Below are positions 1-8,805 of a stretch of DNA of 43,052 nt, in pieces. The notes under the pieces were generated by a model. The model had not been told where the DNA came from and searched no databases. It saw only the letters and a program-made list of their open reading frames with translations. The DNA comes from Levilactobacillus brevis ATCC 14869 = DSM 20054 (GTDB lineage Bacteria; Bacillota; Bacilli; Lactobacillales; Lactobacillaceae), in the NCBI RefSeq assembly GCF_001433855.1, contig NZ_AZCP01000001.1, forward strand, positions 114,531 to 157,582, written 5' to 3'. A program made the translations under genes and the position numbers. Every line of letters starts with the position of its first letter. The stretch's first letter is position 1.

Positions 1-1
1 T

Positions 2-613
2 ATGGCCGATCATTTGGACCGGTTGGTGGTGGAGCCAGAACCATTAAAGGGAAATTGGCAAAGTCGTTTTCCAAGTAACCAACCGTTATTCGTGGAAATT
101 GGTACTGGTAAGGGGCAATTTATCATTGAAATGGCCCGTCAGCACCCAGATCGCAATTTTATTGGGATTGAAATTCAAACGTCTGTGATTGCGGTCGCTT
201 TGAAGGGTGTCGTCAATAGTGGCTTAACCAACATCCAGTTGGTGCATACGGATGGTGAAGCCATTAATACTTTCTTTGAAGCTGGCGAGGTCGCAGGACT
301 TTACTTGAATTTCTCCGATCCGTGGCCCAAGAAACGACATACGAAACGACGGCTAACATCACCAGTCTTTTTGGCGCATTATGCGGATGTGTTACAGCCA
401 GAGGGGCAATTACAATTCAAGACGGATAACCGGGGCCTATTTGAATATTCTTTGGGTAGCCTGAACAATTTTGGCATGGTGTTTGAAGGCGTATGGCTGG
501 ATTTACATGCAGCTACCGACGGCGTTGAGGATATTCAAACGGAATATGAGCAAAAGTTTTCCAAGAAAGGGCCAATCTATCAGGTGATTGCCCGCTTTCC
601 AACCAACAACTAA
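2..613 (+). CDS. trmB: tRNA (guanine-N7-)-methyltransferase TrmB, 5' end outside window
   Basis: The enzyme makes m7G46 in tRNA using S-adenosylmethionine. The visible 203 residues hold the SAM-binding glycine motif VEIGTGKGQF (about residues 31-40) and the TrmB signature NFSDPWPKKRHTKRRL (about 103-118), followed by the C-terminal TEYEQKF block that TrmB proteins share. The family is usually about 210-217 residues and begins with an R-x-R-x-K-P-W segment. That segment is missing here, so the first Met in the window is probably internal and the real start lies a few codons before base 1. A rho-independent terminator follows directly. The family assignment is secure; only the start is unknown. 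Confidence 0.93.
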   Translation: MADHLDRLVVEPEPLKGNWQSRFPSNQPLFVEIGTGKGQFIIEMARQHPDRNFIGIEIQTSVIAVALKGVVNSGLTNIQLVHTDGEAINTFFEAGEVAGLYLNFSDPWPKKRHTKRRLTSPVFLAHYADVLQPEGQLQFKTDNRGLFEYSLGSLNNFGMVFEGVWLDLHAATDGVEDIQTEYEQKFSKKGPIYQVIARFPTNN

Positions 614-625
614 TATTTAAGTGGA

Positions 626-653
626 AGTTCGGGTCAAATGGCCCGGACTTTTT
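626..653 (+). terminator. Rho-independent terminator after trmB
   Basis: An 8-bp stem (626-633 with 642-649, one G-T pair) and an 8-nt loop are followed by a short T run at 649-653. It closes the trmB transcript ahead of coiA. Confidence 0.75.
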
Positions 654-739
654 GTGTCTTTAAAATCTAGTTGGAATGACGCCCTTTTACAGGTTAGTGG
701 CTATTCTTTGCGGATTTACTCGTAGAGGAGGGATGCTTC

Positions 740-1834
740 ATGTTAATTGCGGCGCATATGTCTGGCTTGATCGATGCCAGCGAGGCAACTCGGGGACTTG
801 ATTATCGGTGTCCTGCTTGCCAGCAACCGGTGGTATTACGCCATGGGTCACAGATCCCACCATACTTTGCACATCACCCCCAAGCGCCTTGCCATTTAGC
901 TGGCGAAGGGGAGACGCGCCAACACCTGTTGGGCAAGCGTCAGCTAGCTACCTTCTTTTCGGACTGGGGACCGGTGACATTAGAGCGTGTTTTACCGGCC
1001 ATTCAGCAACGTGCAGATGGGTGGTTGGACGTACCTCAGCCAGTGGCTTTGGAGTTTCAGTGTAGTCCCATCAGTCGCGAGGCAGTTGCACAACGAACAG
1101 CTGGCTACCGACGTATAGCCTGTTACCCATTTTGGCTACTGGGAAGCCGGTATGCCCAACAAAAATTGAATTGGCGGTTAATTGAGCGCTTTGCCTGCTG
1201 GTTAACGGGATGGGACCTTTGTCTGTTATTCTGGGAAGTTGACCAGAATCGATTACGGGTAGTCCATCACTTACGCCAAACAGCAACTGGGGCTTACATT
1301 AATGAAACAGCGTGGATAACGACGCTGTCTGAGTTAGTGGCAGGGCCCACCCCATGCACCACTGTTGTTCGAAACCTTGGGCAAAAACAGTATCGATCTT
1401 ACCTTAATCAGGCATTACGGCGTGCTACGCCAACTTTACGACCGATTCAAGAGGCCCTTTATTTAACGGGACACCAAGTCGCCGGCTTCCCAGGTTGTTT
1501 GATGACAACGACCTTAACGGTCCCAATTTTTGGTCAGGGATTGATCTTGTGGCGAATCGTCTTAACTACGTGGATTGAAGAACAGGTAGATATGACGTTT
1601 TTGACCCTAGCCGAATTAAGTCAACGGGCCTTGTTACTGGTCAACGGTCAGACCACTGCCGTTCGATTTGATGGTCAGTCAGCTTTTCGGCAAGAACAAC
1701 GAAAATTATTAGCACTTCTCACGCAAGCTGGCATTTTGCGCCCCACGACGCAGGGATGGCACGTGTGTGGTCATCTCGAATGGGCGCGTGATTATACTGA
1801 TTGGTTAGAAAATGATGAGAAAAATGGATGCTAG
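740..1834 (+). CDS. coiA: Competence protein CoiA family
   Basis: CoiA is a competence-induced cytoplasmic protein of Firmicutes needed for efficient transformation and recombination of incoming DNA; the family is assigned a PD-(D/E)xK-nuclease-like core. The 364-residue product has an N-terminal CxxC (C24, C27) followed by YFAH, a conserved E-T-R-Q-H-x4-K helix, and D97 with E105-F-Q107, which fit the D...ExQ catalytic pattern. The length is normal for the family. The start is supported by GAGGAGGG about 8 nt upstream of ATG. It lies alone between the trmB terminator and pepF. I saw no convincing ComX-type promoter box, so competence control is expected from the family and not shown here. 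Confidence 0.88.
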   Translation: MLIAAHMSGLIDASEATRGLDYRCPACQQPVVLRHGSQIPPYFAHHPQAPCHLAGEGETRQHLLGKRQLATFFSDWGPVTLERVLPAIQQRADGWLDVPQPVALEFQCSPISREAVAQRTAGYRRIACYPFWLLGSRYAQQKLNWRLIERFACWLTGWDLCLLFWEVDQNRLRVVHHLRQTATGAYINETAWITTLSELVAGPTPCTTVVRNLGQKQYRSYLNQALRRATPTLRPIQEALYLTGHQVAGFPGCLMTTTLTVPIFGQGLILWRIVLTTWIEEQVDMTFLTLAELSQRALLLVNGQTTAVRFDGQSAFRQEQRKLLALLTQAGILRPTTQGWHVCGHLEWARDYTDWLENDEKNGC

Positions 1835-1900
1835 TTCACCTAATGTTAGCTTGAAAGTGGTAAACTATCTCTATGCAATCTTAAAGGAGGATGAGAAAAG

Positions 1901-3706
1901 GTGAAACAAATTCCGAAACGATCAGAGGTTCCCACGGCACTGACTTGGGACCTGACAACTATTTTTCCCGACGAGGTAGCTTTTAAGACCGCAATTGCCG
2001 CGATTAAAGCGCAAACAACGGTTGTGGCCGGCTTGAAGGGACAATTGGCCCAAAGTGGGGCCGCGTTATATCGTGTCACGACGGCGGTATTTGATTTGAA
2101 TCGCCAGTTGGAGCGGGTATACGTCTATGCGTCTTTAAACAATGATCAGGATACCGGCAATGCTGCGGCCCAAGCATTAATGGGGCAGGCCGAGAGCTTG
2201 GTGGCAACTGTGGGTGCCGCCACGGCTTGGTTTGAACCTGAGGTATTGGCCTTGTCAGCGGATCAGCTGCAAACGCTGATTGATAACGACCCCCGGCTGG
2301 CAGATTATCAGCATGTGTTTGACGTATTGGGCCAGCAGCGGGCACATACGCTGTCAGTGGCGGAGGAAAAATTGTTAGCGGGGGCTAGTGATATCTTTGG
2401 TGCATCTGCTAAAACTTATAGTGTGCTGAGTGATGCTGATCTAAAGTTTCCAGTTGTTCAAGACGAGGCCGGCAACGATGTGCGACTGTCAGAAGGACTG
2501 TATGGTGTTTTGCTACAATCCACAACACCACGGGTGCGGCAGCAGGCCTTTGAAGCATTATATTCGGTTTATCAACAATTCCGACATACCTTTGCTGCAA
2601 CCTTGGCGAGTGAAGTCAAAACGCATAATTTTAGCGCTGAGACGCGTCACTATGCGAGTGCCAGAGCGGCCGCAATGAGTCGCAATAATGTGCCAGCAGT
2701 GGTCTATGATACCTTGGTGGAAACAGTCAATGATCATTTAGACTCGCTGCATCGCTATGTTAATTTGCGCAAAGAGATTTTGGCCTTGCCGCAACTGCAC
2801 ATGTACGACCTGTATACGCCAATTACGGGTGAACCCAGCTTGAAATATACCTACCAAGAAGCACAAGAGATGGCGTTAAAGGCACTAGCAGTTTTGGGAC
2901 CGGATTACATTGCCAATGTTCAAAAGATGTTTGATGGCCGGGCAATTGATGTGGTTGAAAATCAGGGTAAGCGAACGGGCGCTTACTCAGGCGGGATGTA
3001 TGATACCAAACCGTATATTTTGTTGAATTGGCAAGATAGCTTGGAAAGCTTGTTCACGTTGGTTCATGAGATGGGACACAGCATGCATAGCCATTACACT
3101 CGGACAAATCAACCGTACCAGTATGGTGATTATTCAATCTTTGTTGCGGAAATTGCCTCGACAACGAATGAAAACTTGCTGACGGACTACCTGTTGAAAA
3201 CCCAGACTGACCCCAAGGTGCGAGCTTATGTATTAAACCATTATCTGGATGGCTTTAAAGGCACGGTATACCGTCAGACGCAGTTCGCAGAATTTGAGGA
3301 CTACATTCACCAACAGGATGCCGCTGGCGAAACTCTGACGGCTGACTTCATGAGTGATTTCTACGGCAAACTTAATCAGCGTTATTACGGTGATGGGGTG
3401 ATTTCCGATCCACAAATCGCTGATGAATGGACCCGAATTCCACATTTCTACTATGACTACTATGTGTACCAGTACGCAACCGGGTTTGCGGCGGCCACGA
3501 CGTTATCGCAACGGATTTTGAGTGGTGACGAGGCAAAGCGGGATGCCTACTTGGCCTATCTAAAGGCGGGCAGTTCTGCCTTACCACTTGATGTGATGAA
3601 ACAAGCGGGCGTCGATATGACGCAACCGGGCTATTTGCAGACGGCTTTTGCAACGTTCGACGAGCGCTTGGCAGAATTCACGCAATTGGCGCATGAATTA
3701 AACTAA
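1901..3706 (+). CDS. pepF: Oligoendopeptidase F (M3 zinc metallopeptidase)
   Basis: PepF is a cytoplasmic peptidase that cuts medium-length oligopeptides and takes part in peptide nutrition in lactic acid bacteria. The zinc site is H389-E-M-G-H393 with E417 as the likely third ligand, in the family context LVHEMGHSMH. The 601-residue length is typical. The start is GTG, placed by AAAGGAGG ending about 10 nt upstream. An extended -10 (TGGTAAACT, 1858-1866) in the short gap after coiA may drive it. In many Firmicutes pepF sits beside coiA, spxH and relQ, and the same neighbourhood is seen here. The gene is intact and convergent with the DegV-family gene. Confidence 0.95.
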   Translation: MKQIPKRSEVPTALTWDLTTIFPDEVAFKTAIAAIKAQTTVVAGLKGQLAQSGAALYRVTTAVFDLNRQLERVYVYASLNNDQDTGNAAAQALMGQAESLVATVGAATAWFEPEVLALSADQLQTLIDNDPRLADYQHVFDVLGQQRAHTLSVAEEKLLAGASDIFGASAKTYSVLSDADLKFPVVQDEAGNDVRLSEGLYGVLLQSTTPRVRQQAFEALYSVYQQFRHTFAATLASEVKTHNFSAETRHYASARAAAMSRNNVPAVVYDTLVETVNDHLDSLHRYVNLRKEILALPQLHMYDLYTPITGEPSLKYTYQEAQEMALKALAVLGPDYIANVQKMFDGRAIDVVENQGKRTGAYSGGMYDTKPYILLNWQDSLESLFTLVHEMGHSMHSHYTRTNQPYQYGDYSIFVAEIASTTNENLLTDYLLKTQTDPKVRAYVLNHYLDGFKGTVYRQTQFAEFEDYIHQQDAAGETLTADFMSDFYGKLNQRYYGDGVISDPQIADEWTRIPHFYYDYYVYQYATGFAAATTLSQRILSGDEAKRDAYLAYLKAGSSALPLDVMKQAGVDMTQPGYLQTAFATFDERLAEFTQLAHELN

Positions 3707-3714
3707 CAGATCGA

Positions 3715-3756
3715 CTAAAAACACGACCACTCCGTTTCGGAGGGTCGTGTTTTTAG
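3715..3756. terminator. Bidirectional terminator between pepF and the degV-family gene
   Basis: A long inverted repeat (CTAAAAACACGACC...GGTCGTGTTTTTAG, one bulged base, 5-nt loop) is flanked by A and T runs, so it can stop transcription from both convergent genes. Confidence 0.9.
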
Positions 3757-3759
3757 GGA

Positions 3760-4623
3760 TTAATCAGTAGGCAACCAGTCACGTTGCCAAATTAACCCCA
3801 TAGTTTTTTCACCGGTGTGCACGCTAATAGCTGGTCCGAGCTGGCTTTGAACAAGTCGGACTTCGGGGAATTGGTCAGTGAGCGTGGCGGTCCACTGAGC
3901 GCCCAGTTCAGGATTATTCGCATTGATAACTGTCACGACGAGTGGATAATCGACTTGCTGTAAAGTAGCTTTCAGCTTAGCAAGCATGTAGTTAAAGGCT
4001 TTGCGCATAGTGCGCTCCTTGCCAATCGCAATGATTTGACCGGTGTCATTAAAGGTCAATAGGGGCTTGATATTTAACAGGTTGCCAATCATAGCGGAGC
4101 GGTTGGTTAGTCGTCCTGTTCGCGCCAGATGACTGAGGTTGTCAACCGCGAAATAAACGTGCATGGTATCGCGGAGATTCTCTAATTCGGGAACAATTTC
4201 ACTGGCAGAGTCACCATTGGCAATCATTTGACCAGCCAGAAGACAAAGATTAGCTTCGCCAGCGCTGGCAACGAGTGAGTCAACCGGATATATCTTGGCC
4301 TTTGTGTAGGTTTGGCAAAACATCTTGAGGTTACTCATAAATGACGTAATCCCACTCGAAAGGTGAATCGAAATAATCTCATCAAAACCAGCTGCAGCCA
4401 ACCGATCATAGGCAGTTTCAATTTGGCCTAAGGAGACTTGCGCAGTCGTTGGGAGTTCTTGATTGGTTTTCAAGTAGTCGTAGAAAGTGGCGAGGCTGAG
4501 TTCGGATTCAGGATACTGGTGGTCGCCCAAAATAACGGTAATCGGCAGAACTGTAATGTGGTACTGTGCGACCTGCTCAGCGGTTAAATACGCGGCAGTG
4601 TCCGTGACGATAGCGGTTGGCAT
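3760..4623 (-). CDS. DegV family fatty-acid-binding protein
   Basis: DegV/FakB-type proteins bind a fatty acid for phosphorylation by FakA. The 287-residue product starts MPTAIVTDTAAYLT and shows the family's VTD(T/S) opening, TTAQVS, the IHLSSGITS phosphate/fatty-acid-head loop, and the LSHLARTGRL block before a KPLL segment. The open frame extends 13 codons further upstream, but the start chosen here has AAAGGGGA about 8 nt before ATG, while the upstream codons lack a ribosome site. It is a single gene ending at the shared terminator with pepF. The family is clear; which fatty acid it binds cannot be read. Confidence 0.92.
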   Translation of the reverse strand: MPTAIVTDTAAYLTAEQVAQYHITVLPITVILGDHQYPESELSLATFYDYLKTNQELPTTAQVSLGQIETAYDRLAAAGFDEIISIHLSSGITSFMSNLKMFCQTYTKAKIYPVDSLVASAGEANLCLLAGQMIANGDSASEIVPELENLRDTMHVYFAVDNLSHLARTGRLTNRSAMIGNLLNIKPLLTFNDTGQIIAIGKERTMRKAFNYMLAKLKATLQQVDYPLVVTVINANNPELGAQWTATLTDQFPEVRLVQSQLGPAISVHTGEKTMGLIWQRDWLPTD

Positions 4624-4658
4624 AGACGTTCCCCTTTGTTCTTCAAAAAATAGTTGGG

Positions 4659-4670
4659 TCAATCATACCA
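4659..4670 (-). promoter_or_regulatory. Possible extended -10 promoter of the degV-family gene
   Basis: On the minus strand TATGAT (4667-4662) is preceded by TGG, an extended -10 arrangement, about 35-40 nt upstream of the degV-family start. No good -35 was found. Confidence 0.4.
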
Positions 4671-4732
4671 TATTGATTATCATTTGCGTATTTTTCTTCA
4701 GGATAAACGCGAAATAATACTATTTTTTGACC

Positions 4733-4771
4733 AAAAAAACACCACTAGCTGTCTGGTAATAGCTAGTGGTG
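4733..4771 (-). terminator. Terminator of spxH
   Basis: On the minus strand an 11-bp perfect stem (CACCACTAGCT/AGCTAGTGGTG, 4771-4761 with 4750-4740) and a 10-nt loop are followed by seven T residues (4739-4733). It lies 14 nt after the spxH stop. Confidence 0.93.
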
Positions 4772-4785
4772 AGCATTGATTAAAC

Positions 4786-5424
4786 TTAGAGAACGTGCAA
4801 ATTAGGCTGTAAAGTGGTGGTTGAACCTAAGTTTGGTGCATAAGTTGGTTCAGCCATCAAGGATTGTTTTGTCGCAATTCCTTGGCTTTCGCAGACTTCA
4901 CAGAGTGCTTCGTAAGTCACGTCATTTAGCAGTAATCCGCATTGAGAAACATCACAATTGAAGATAACGGCCGAAGGAGATTGGGTAATCTTCATTTCAG
5001 CAGCCAACTTCTGATCGGTCTTGAATGCCTGCTTGGCTAGGTCAGAAGAACAATCTTCCTTAAACATATCAATATCCAAATGACAGGCTTGAGCTAAAGA
5101 TAAGGCTAAATCAGTCGAGAACTGTTGATGATCCGCAACAACGGCTGTTTGCATCTTAAGTAGAAAATCACGGCCTTTGCGTTTACCTTGAAATAACGCC
5201 GCTTTATAAGCCAAAATAGCATTATAATGAACCTTGAACTGGGCATTACGCTCAGCTAAAGTGGGCTGTGCCGGAAGTGATCGTGCCACCACCTGTTGTG
5301 TCAACAGGGGCACGAACTGAAAGGATACCTTGCTATTAAGACGCGCCGCTAACTTCATAATGTTTTGTTCGGAACGCATACACGGTGCGCCCAATGGGTT
5401 AACGAACAAATAGACTTCTAACAC
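4786..5424 (-). CDS. spxH: SpxH/YjbH-type ClpXP adaptor (DsbA-like thioredoxin fold)
   Basis: In Bacillus and Staphylococcus SpxH (YjbH) delivers the redox regulator Spx to ClpXP for degradation. The product has 212 residues, opens with a beta strand (LEVYLFVNPLGAPC) typical of the family, and carries an N-terminal Cys15 without a CxxC partner, plus further Cys residues in its second half (SSD...CDVSQCG and CEVCES). The start is GTG; AGGAGG lies 7 nt upstream and no in-frame ATG fits. It is divergent from relQ, the conserved yjbH/yjbM arrangement. Spx itself is not in the window. Adaptor activity is inferred from the family. Confidence 0.85.
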   Translation of the reverse strand: MLEVYLFVNPLGAPCMRSEQNIMKLAARLNSKVSFQFVPLLTQQVVARSLPAQPTLAERNAQFKVHYNAILAYKAALFQGKRKGRDFLLKMQTAVVADHQQFSTDLALSLAQACHLDIDMFKEDCSSDLAKQAFKTDQKLAAEMKITQSPSAVIFNCDVSQCGLLLNDVTYEALCEVCESQGIATKQSLMAEPTYAPNLGSTTTLQPNLHVL

Positions 5425-5448
5425 ATTGCTTCCTCCTAATATCCATCC

Positions 5449-5478
5449 TGGTTGGTGACGAACGAAGGTGACCAACCA
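5449..5478. repeat. 8-bp inverted repeat in the spxH leader
   Basis: TGGTTGGT (5449-5456) and ACCAACCA (5471-5478) are perfect inverted repeats 14 nt apart, between the predicted spxH promoter and its ribosome site. They could form a leader hairpin or a protein-binding site. No function is known. Confidence 0.6.
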
Positions 5479-5485
5479 AAAAATA

Positions 5486-5514
5486 ACAATACCACTACAT
5501 TAGCAAAATTTCAA
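5486..5514 (-). promoter_or_regulatory. spxH: Predicted sigma-A promoter of spxH
   Basis: On the minus strand the -35 is TTGAAA (5514-5509) and the -10 is TATTGT (5491-5486), with a 17-bp spacer, about 60 nt upstream of the GTG start. Confidence 0.6.
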
Positions 5515-5700
5515 AAAATAGCAACTCGGAACATTTGTTTGTTAGTAACTTACTCGTTTAAAACGCAACCTAATCATGCAACATTTTTCCAGATAGGTAA
5601 AGCTAAACGCCTTGTAAAAATGAAGGGGCGTGACGAATGCATAATTAGTGAAGAAAACCACAAGTCGTTGAGGTAATTACTCTCGATTCTGGTTAAAATA

Positions 5701-5709
5701 TGGTAGAAT
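5701..5709 (+). promoter_or_regulatory. relQ: Extended -10 promoter of the relQ operon
   Basis: TGGTAGAAT is an extended -10 element (TGn plus TAGAAT) about 42 nt before the relQ start. The -35 region is poor, as is common with extended -10 promoters. Confidence 0.5.
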
Positions 5710-5750
5710 CGTAAGATGGAACGTGTAATTAAAGTTGGGGGATAGTCAGT

Positions 5751-6410
5751 ATGGTAACCAATTGGGATCAATTTTTATTACCCTATCAACAGGCCGTGAG
5801 CGAGCTGAAAGTAAAGCTACGTGGTATTCGTAAACAATTTGAGAATCAAAGTGAGCGACCACCGATTGAATTTGTGACGGGCCGAGTTAAGCCAATCGCT
5901 AGTATTAAGGAAAAGATGTCCCGACGACACGTTGCAGAAGAACGGTTGGAACAAGATATGCAAGACATTGCGGGCTTGCGTATCATGTGTCAATTTGTCG
6001 AAGATATTTATCAAGTAGTTGATCTTTTGCGACGCCGGACTGACCTAACGATTTTAGAGGAACGGGATTACATCCACAATGAAAAACCAAGTGGATACCG
6101 TTCTTACCATATTGTTATTGAGTATCCGGTTCAACTGGTGTCCGGTGAAAAAAAGATCTTGGCTGAAATTCAGGTGCGAACGTTGGCCATGAATTTTTGG
6201 GCAACGATTGAACATTCGTTAAATTATAAGTACCAAGGTGCGTTTCCTAAGGCGTTAAGTGATCGACTGCAGCGCGCAGCCGAAGCAGCGTTTAAGCTGG
6301 ATACGGAAATGTCTGAAATTCGTGAAGAGATCCAAGAAGCACAGCAGTATACCCCCAAACATGATGATGGCACCACCGGTTCGCCGGCACGGCCAAGCAA
6401 GGAAGAATGA
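5751..6410 (+). CDS. relQ: Small alarmone synthetase RelQ (GTP pyrophosphokinase)
   Basis: RelQ (SAS1) makes (p)ppGpp from ATP and GTP/GDP in the cytosol. It has only the synthetase domain, without the hydrolase, TGS or ACT domains of long RSH proteins. Visible motifs are [39 protein letters not shown] (the pyrophosphate-donor/acceptor loop), and [23 protein letters not shown]. The 219-residue length is normal. A GGGGGA ribosome site precedes ATG. The stop is one base before the nadK start, so relQ, nadK and the pseudouridine synthase gene form one tight operon, matching Bacillus yjbM-nadF-yjbO. Confidence 0.95.
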   Translation: MVTNWDQFLLPYQQAVSELKVKLRGIRKQFENQSERPPIEFVTGRVKPIASIKEKMSRRHVAEERLEQDMQDIAGLRIMCQFVEDIYQVVDLLRRRTDLTILEERDYIHNEKPSGYRSYHIVIEYPVQLVSGEKKILAEIQVRTLAMNFWATIEHSLNYKYQGAFPKALSDRLQRAAEAAFKLDTEMSEIREEIQEAQQYTPKHDDGTTGSPARPSKEE

Positions 6411-6411
6411 T

Positions 6412-7215
6412 ATGAAGGTTTCCATTTTTAGTAATAATGGGTTGTCCTCTCAAAAGGTGGCGACCGCTTTACAAAAAGGTTTAACAGCAGCAGGCGTTCC
6501 GATTGATAGTTTGGACCCTGATGTGGTCGTAACGGTTGGTGGCGATGGGACATTATTGTCGGCCTTTCATCACTACAATGACCGGCTAGATAAGGTTCGC
6601 TTTGTTGGGATACATACGGGGCACCTCGGCTTTTATACGGACTGGCGCGACTATGAGGTTCAAGAGTTAATTGATAGTCTGGCGCAAGACAACGGTCAAA
6701 GCGTGAGCTACCCGTTGTTGACGATACAGGTAGAGTATGCGGATGGTACCCACCCAGATCAAGCATTGGCGCTAAATGAGTCAACTATCAAGAAAGTCTC
6801 GGGGACAATGGTTGCTGATGTCTATATTAAGGATGAGTTATTCGAAAGTTTTCGAGGAGACGGTTTGTGTATCTCGACGCCAACTGGTTCGACGGCTTAT
6901 AATAAATCAGTCGGTGGTGCGGTGTTGAACCCACGGTTTAATGCCGTTCAGATGGCCGAGATTGCCTCTATTAATAATTTGGTTTTCCGGACGTTGGGAT
7001 CGCCTTTGATTATTCCGGCGGATGAGTGGATTCGTATCGAGCCGGCTGATCCGACTGACAACGTGTTGATGTGTGATCAGTTGGGAATCGAGGGCCGACC
7101 GATCAAGGCCATTACGTACCGAATTGCCCGGCAGCGGATTGCCTTTGCGGAGTATCGGCATACGCATTTCTGGCAACGTGTGGAATCTTCCTTTATTGGG
7201 AGGGAGAACGCATGA
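6412..7215 (+). CDS. nadK: NAD kinase
   Basis: The enzyme phosphorylates NAD to NADP. The 267-residue product shows G43-G-D-G46 ([10 protein letters not shown]), the GIHTGHLGF loop, ALNES, and [21 protein letters not shown], all hallmarks of the family. The chosen ATG begins [10 protein letters not shown] and has GGAAGAA just upstream, at the relQ stop. Longer in-frame starts would lie inside relQ. It overlaps the next gene by the 4-nt ATGA arrangement, so translation is probably coupled. Confidence 0.95.
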   Translation: MKVSIFSNNGLSSQKVATALQKGLTAAGVPIDSLDPDVVVTVGGDGTLLSAFHHYNDRLDKVRFVGIHTGHLGFYTDWRDYEVQELIDSLAQDNGQSVSYPLLTIQVEYADGTHPDQALALNESTIKKVSGTMVADVYIKDELFESFRGDGLCISTPTGSTAYNKSVGGAVLNPRFNAVQMAEIASINNLVFRTLGSPLIIPADEWIRIEPADPTDNVLMCDQLGIEGRPIKAITYRIARQRIAFAEYRHTHFWQRVESSFIGRENA

Positions 7216-8111
7216 TGACATTTGAATGGCAAGTCACTGGTGAAAGTCCCGTGCACGTGCGGACCGTGTTAATGGCCCACGGTGTCACGCGGACTTTTTT
7301 AAAACAGGTGAAGTTCCATGGTGGTGTGGTAACGTTGGATGGTCAACCGGTGCGGGTGATTGCGATGGCTACGCCAGGGCAAGTGGTTGGATTGCAATTA
7401 CCACCAGAGCCAGATAACCCGCACGTGACGCCGTCGTTTGCGCCTTTAGATATTCTGTATGAAGATGAGCACTTTCTGGTCGTCAATAAGCCAGCAGGGA
7501 TGGCGTCAGTGCCCTCGCACCTCTATTCAGAGGATACGTTAGCGAATCGGGTCAAAGGGCATCTGATGACGATTCAAGCGCCAAGTACGGTGACCCATAT
7601 TGTTACACGATTGGATCGAGATACGAGTGGCGTGGTGTTATTTGCCAAACACCACTTTGCCCACTCAGTGTTAGATAAGCAATTAAAACTGAAACAAATT
7701 GATAAGCGTTATGTTGCGGTGGCAAGTGGTCGGATGATGCCGGCTCATCAGCAGTTGACGGGACCGATTGGGCGCGAAGCAGGGTCCTTTATTAAACGGA
7801 CGGTTAGACCGGATGGACGAGCTGCTGAAACGGAGGTATGGGTGCGAGCAACGTCAGCAACGGCAAGTCTATTGGCGGTCAAGCTGCATACGGGGCGAAC
7901 GCATCAGATCCGGGTGCATTGTGCAAACGCGGGGCACCCCTTATTAGGGGACTGGTTGTACGGGCGACCAACTAATCCGTGGATTCAGCGCCAAGCGCTG
8001 CACTGTGCCCGCGTGCAGTTTTTTCAGCCATTTGCGGGTAAGTGGGTAACCTGTTATGCCCCGTTGCCAGATGATATGGCGCGAGTTATTTCTCAAGAAT
8101 TTGATAGTTGA
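7212..8111 (+). CDS. RluA-family pseudouridine synthase (YjbO-like)
   Basis: It converts uridine to pseudouridine in RNA, most likely rRNA. The catalytic block is [16 protein letters not shown] with D135 as the nucleophile, followed by the RYVA and [22 protein letters not shown] motifs of the RluA/RluD family. An N-terminal S4-like stretch (about residues 10-65) precedes it. Length is 299. The gene overlaps nadK by ATGA. The exact target site cannot be read. Its stop codon is followed, in the same frame, by a degenerate cell-wall sorting signal (see 8112-8237), which marks a recombination scar. Confidence 0.93.
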   Translation: MMTFEWQVTGESPVHVRTVLMAHGVTRTFLKQVKFHGGVVTLDGQPVRVIAMATPGQVVGLQLPPEPDNPHVTPSFAPLDILYEDEHFLVVNKPAGMASVPSHLYSEDTLANRVKGHLMTIQAPSTVTHIVTRLDRDTSGVVLFAKHHFAHSVLDKQLKLKQIDKRYVAVASGRMMPAHQQLTGPIGREAGSFIKRTVRPDGRAAETEVWVRATSATASLLAVKLHTGRTHQIRVHCANAGHPLLGDWLYGRPTNPWIQRQALHCARVQFFQPFAGKWVTCYAPLPDDMARVISQEFDS

Positions 8112-8237
8112 TTAACTCTAAAAAAGGTGGAGCTGGGTAAAACTGGAGTTCCGCTAGCTGCGGCACTTTCAGCAATTAGTGCTGGTTCATGGCGGCTTAT
8201 TGATGGTAAACGCCGGAAACGCGACGATGATCAATAA
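8112..8237 (+). pseudogene. Remnant of an LPxTG-type cell-wall anchor tail
   Basis: Directly after the pseudouridine synthase stop, in the same frame, 41 codons encode V-E-L-G-K-T-G-V-P, a hydrophobic stretch (LAAALSAISAGSW), and a basic tail GKRRKR before a stop at 8235. This is the order of a sortase signal: LPxTG-like motif, membrane segment, positive tail. The motif is decayed (LGKTG, Pro lost) and the membrane segment is short. No start codon with a ribosome site precedes it. It looks like the last codons of a deleted surface-protein gene. The assignment rests on the pattern alone. Confidence 0.5.
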
Positions 8238-8805
8238 CCAAAAAGAAAGAGTAGTCAGTGAGCTACTAGCGAAAAAGGTCATGCTTAATTGCGTGGCCAT
8301 TTTCGTGTTTATGGGTGGATTAATGTTGAAATGTTAAAATCACACATATCGTTAAATGTGAGCATAATGCAATTCTCGTGGCTAGAGGTAATTGGGATAA
8401 ATAGGTCTTTTAAATTTCATTTTAAAAAATGATGCATTTTTTAGTAAATACTGAATTAAATTAAAAAACAACATAATGAAAGAGACACCAGTTTGAATAA
8501 GAATCTCGTAATCGCGTATTTTTCACTAGTTTTGATAATATGGTTGTGATAAATCAGATTTTAAGTAATAATAATTTGACAAGGCTATTTTGCAGCTGCG
8601 TTAGTATGTAGAGTAAAACTATGCTAATATAAATTTATACGAGCAATGAACAAAAAAGCTGATTGATAAGCCATGTAAAAGGGGTTGCCATCTGACTAGG
8701 TGGATGGCTGTCCAATGGTCGACGAAGGTTCGCGTTGGTGGTAATAACCGGTATGAAGAAAAGCGTAATAAAAGACTTTAAATCGACTATGGAAAACTAG
8801 AAAAT
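8238..8805. other. Non-coding AT-rich stretch before the glycosyltransferase island
   Basis: No convincing gene is seen. A hairpin (8270-8305) may be the terminator of the lost surface-protein gene. From about 8310 to 8660 the DNA is clearly more AT-rich than its neighbours. A TTGACA occurs at about 8577 but its -10 spacing is poor. From about 8754 a short reading frame (MKKSVIKDFKSTMEN) ends just before the toroid pseudogene and may be its frameshifted original N-terminus. Confidence 0.5.
8270..8305 (+). terminator. Terminator-like hairpin after the anchor remnant
   Basis: A 15-position stem (8270-8284 with 8291-8305; one mismatch, two G-T pairs) has a 6-nt loop and a T-rich 3' arm. It lies about 30 nt after the remnant's stop. 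Confidence 0.45.

Noticed and set aside
5452-5676. 74-codon plus-strand frame in the spxH-relQ gap
   Set aside because: It has no ribosome site, runs against the spxH leader and promoter, and its sequence does not look like a protein.
6428-6784. 118-codon minus-strand frame inside nadK
   Set aside because: A shadow of the conserved nadK gene, without a ribosome site.
8577-8610. TTGACA as a promoter for the broken toroid gene
   Set aside because: No -10 hexamer lies at a workable distance; the best candidate is about 20 bp away, so it is not listed as a feature.
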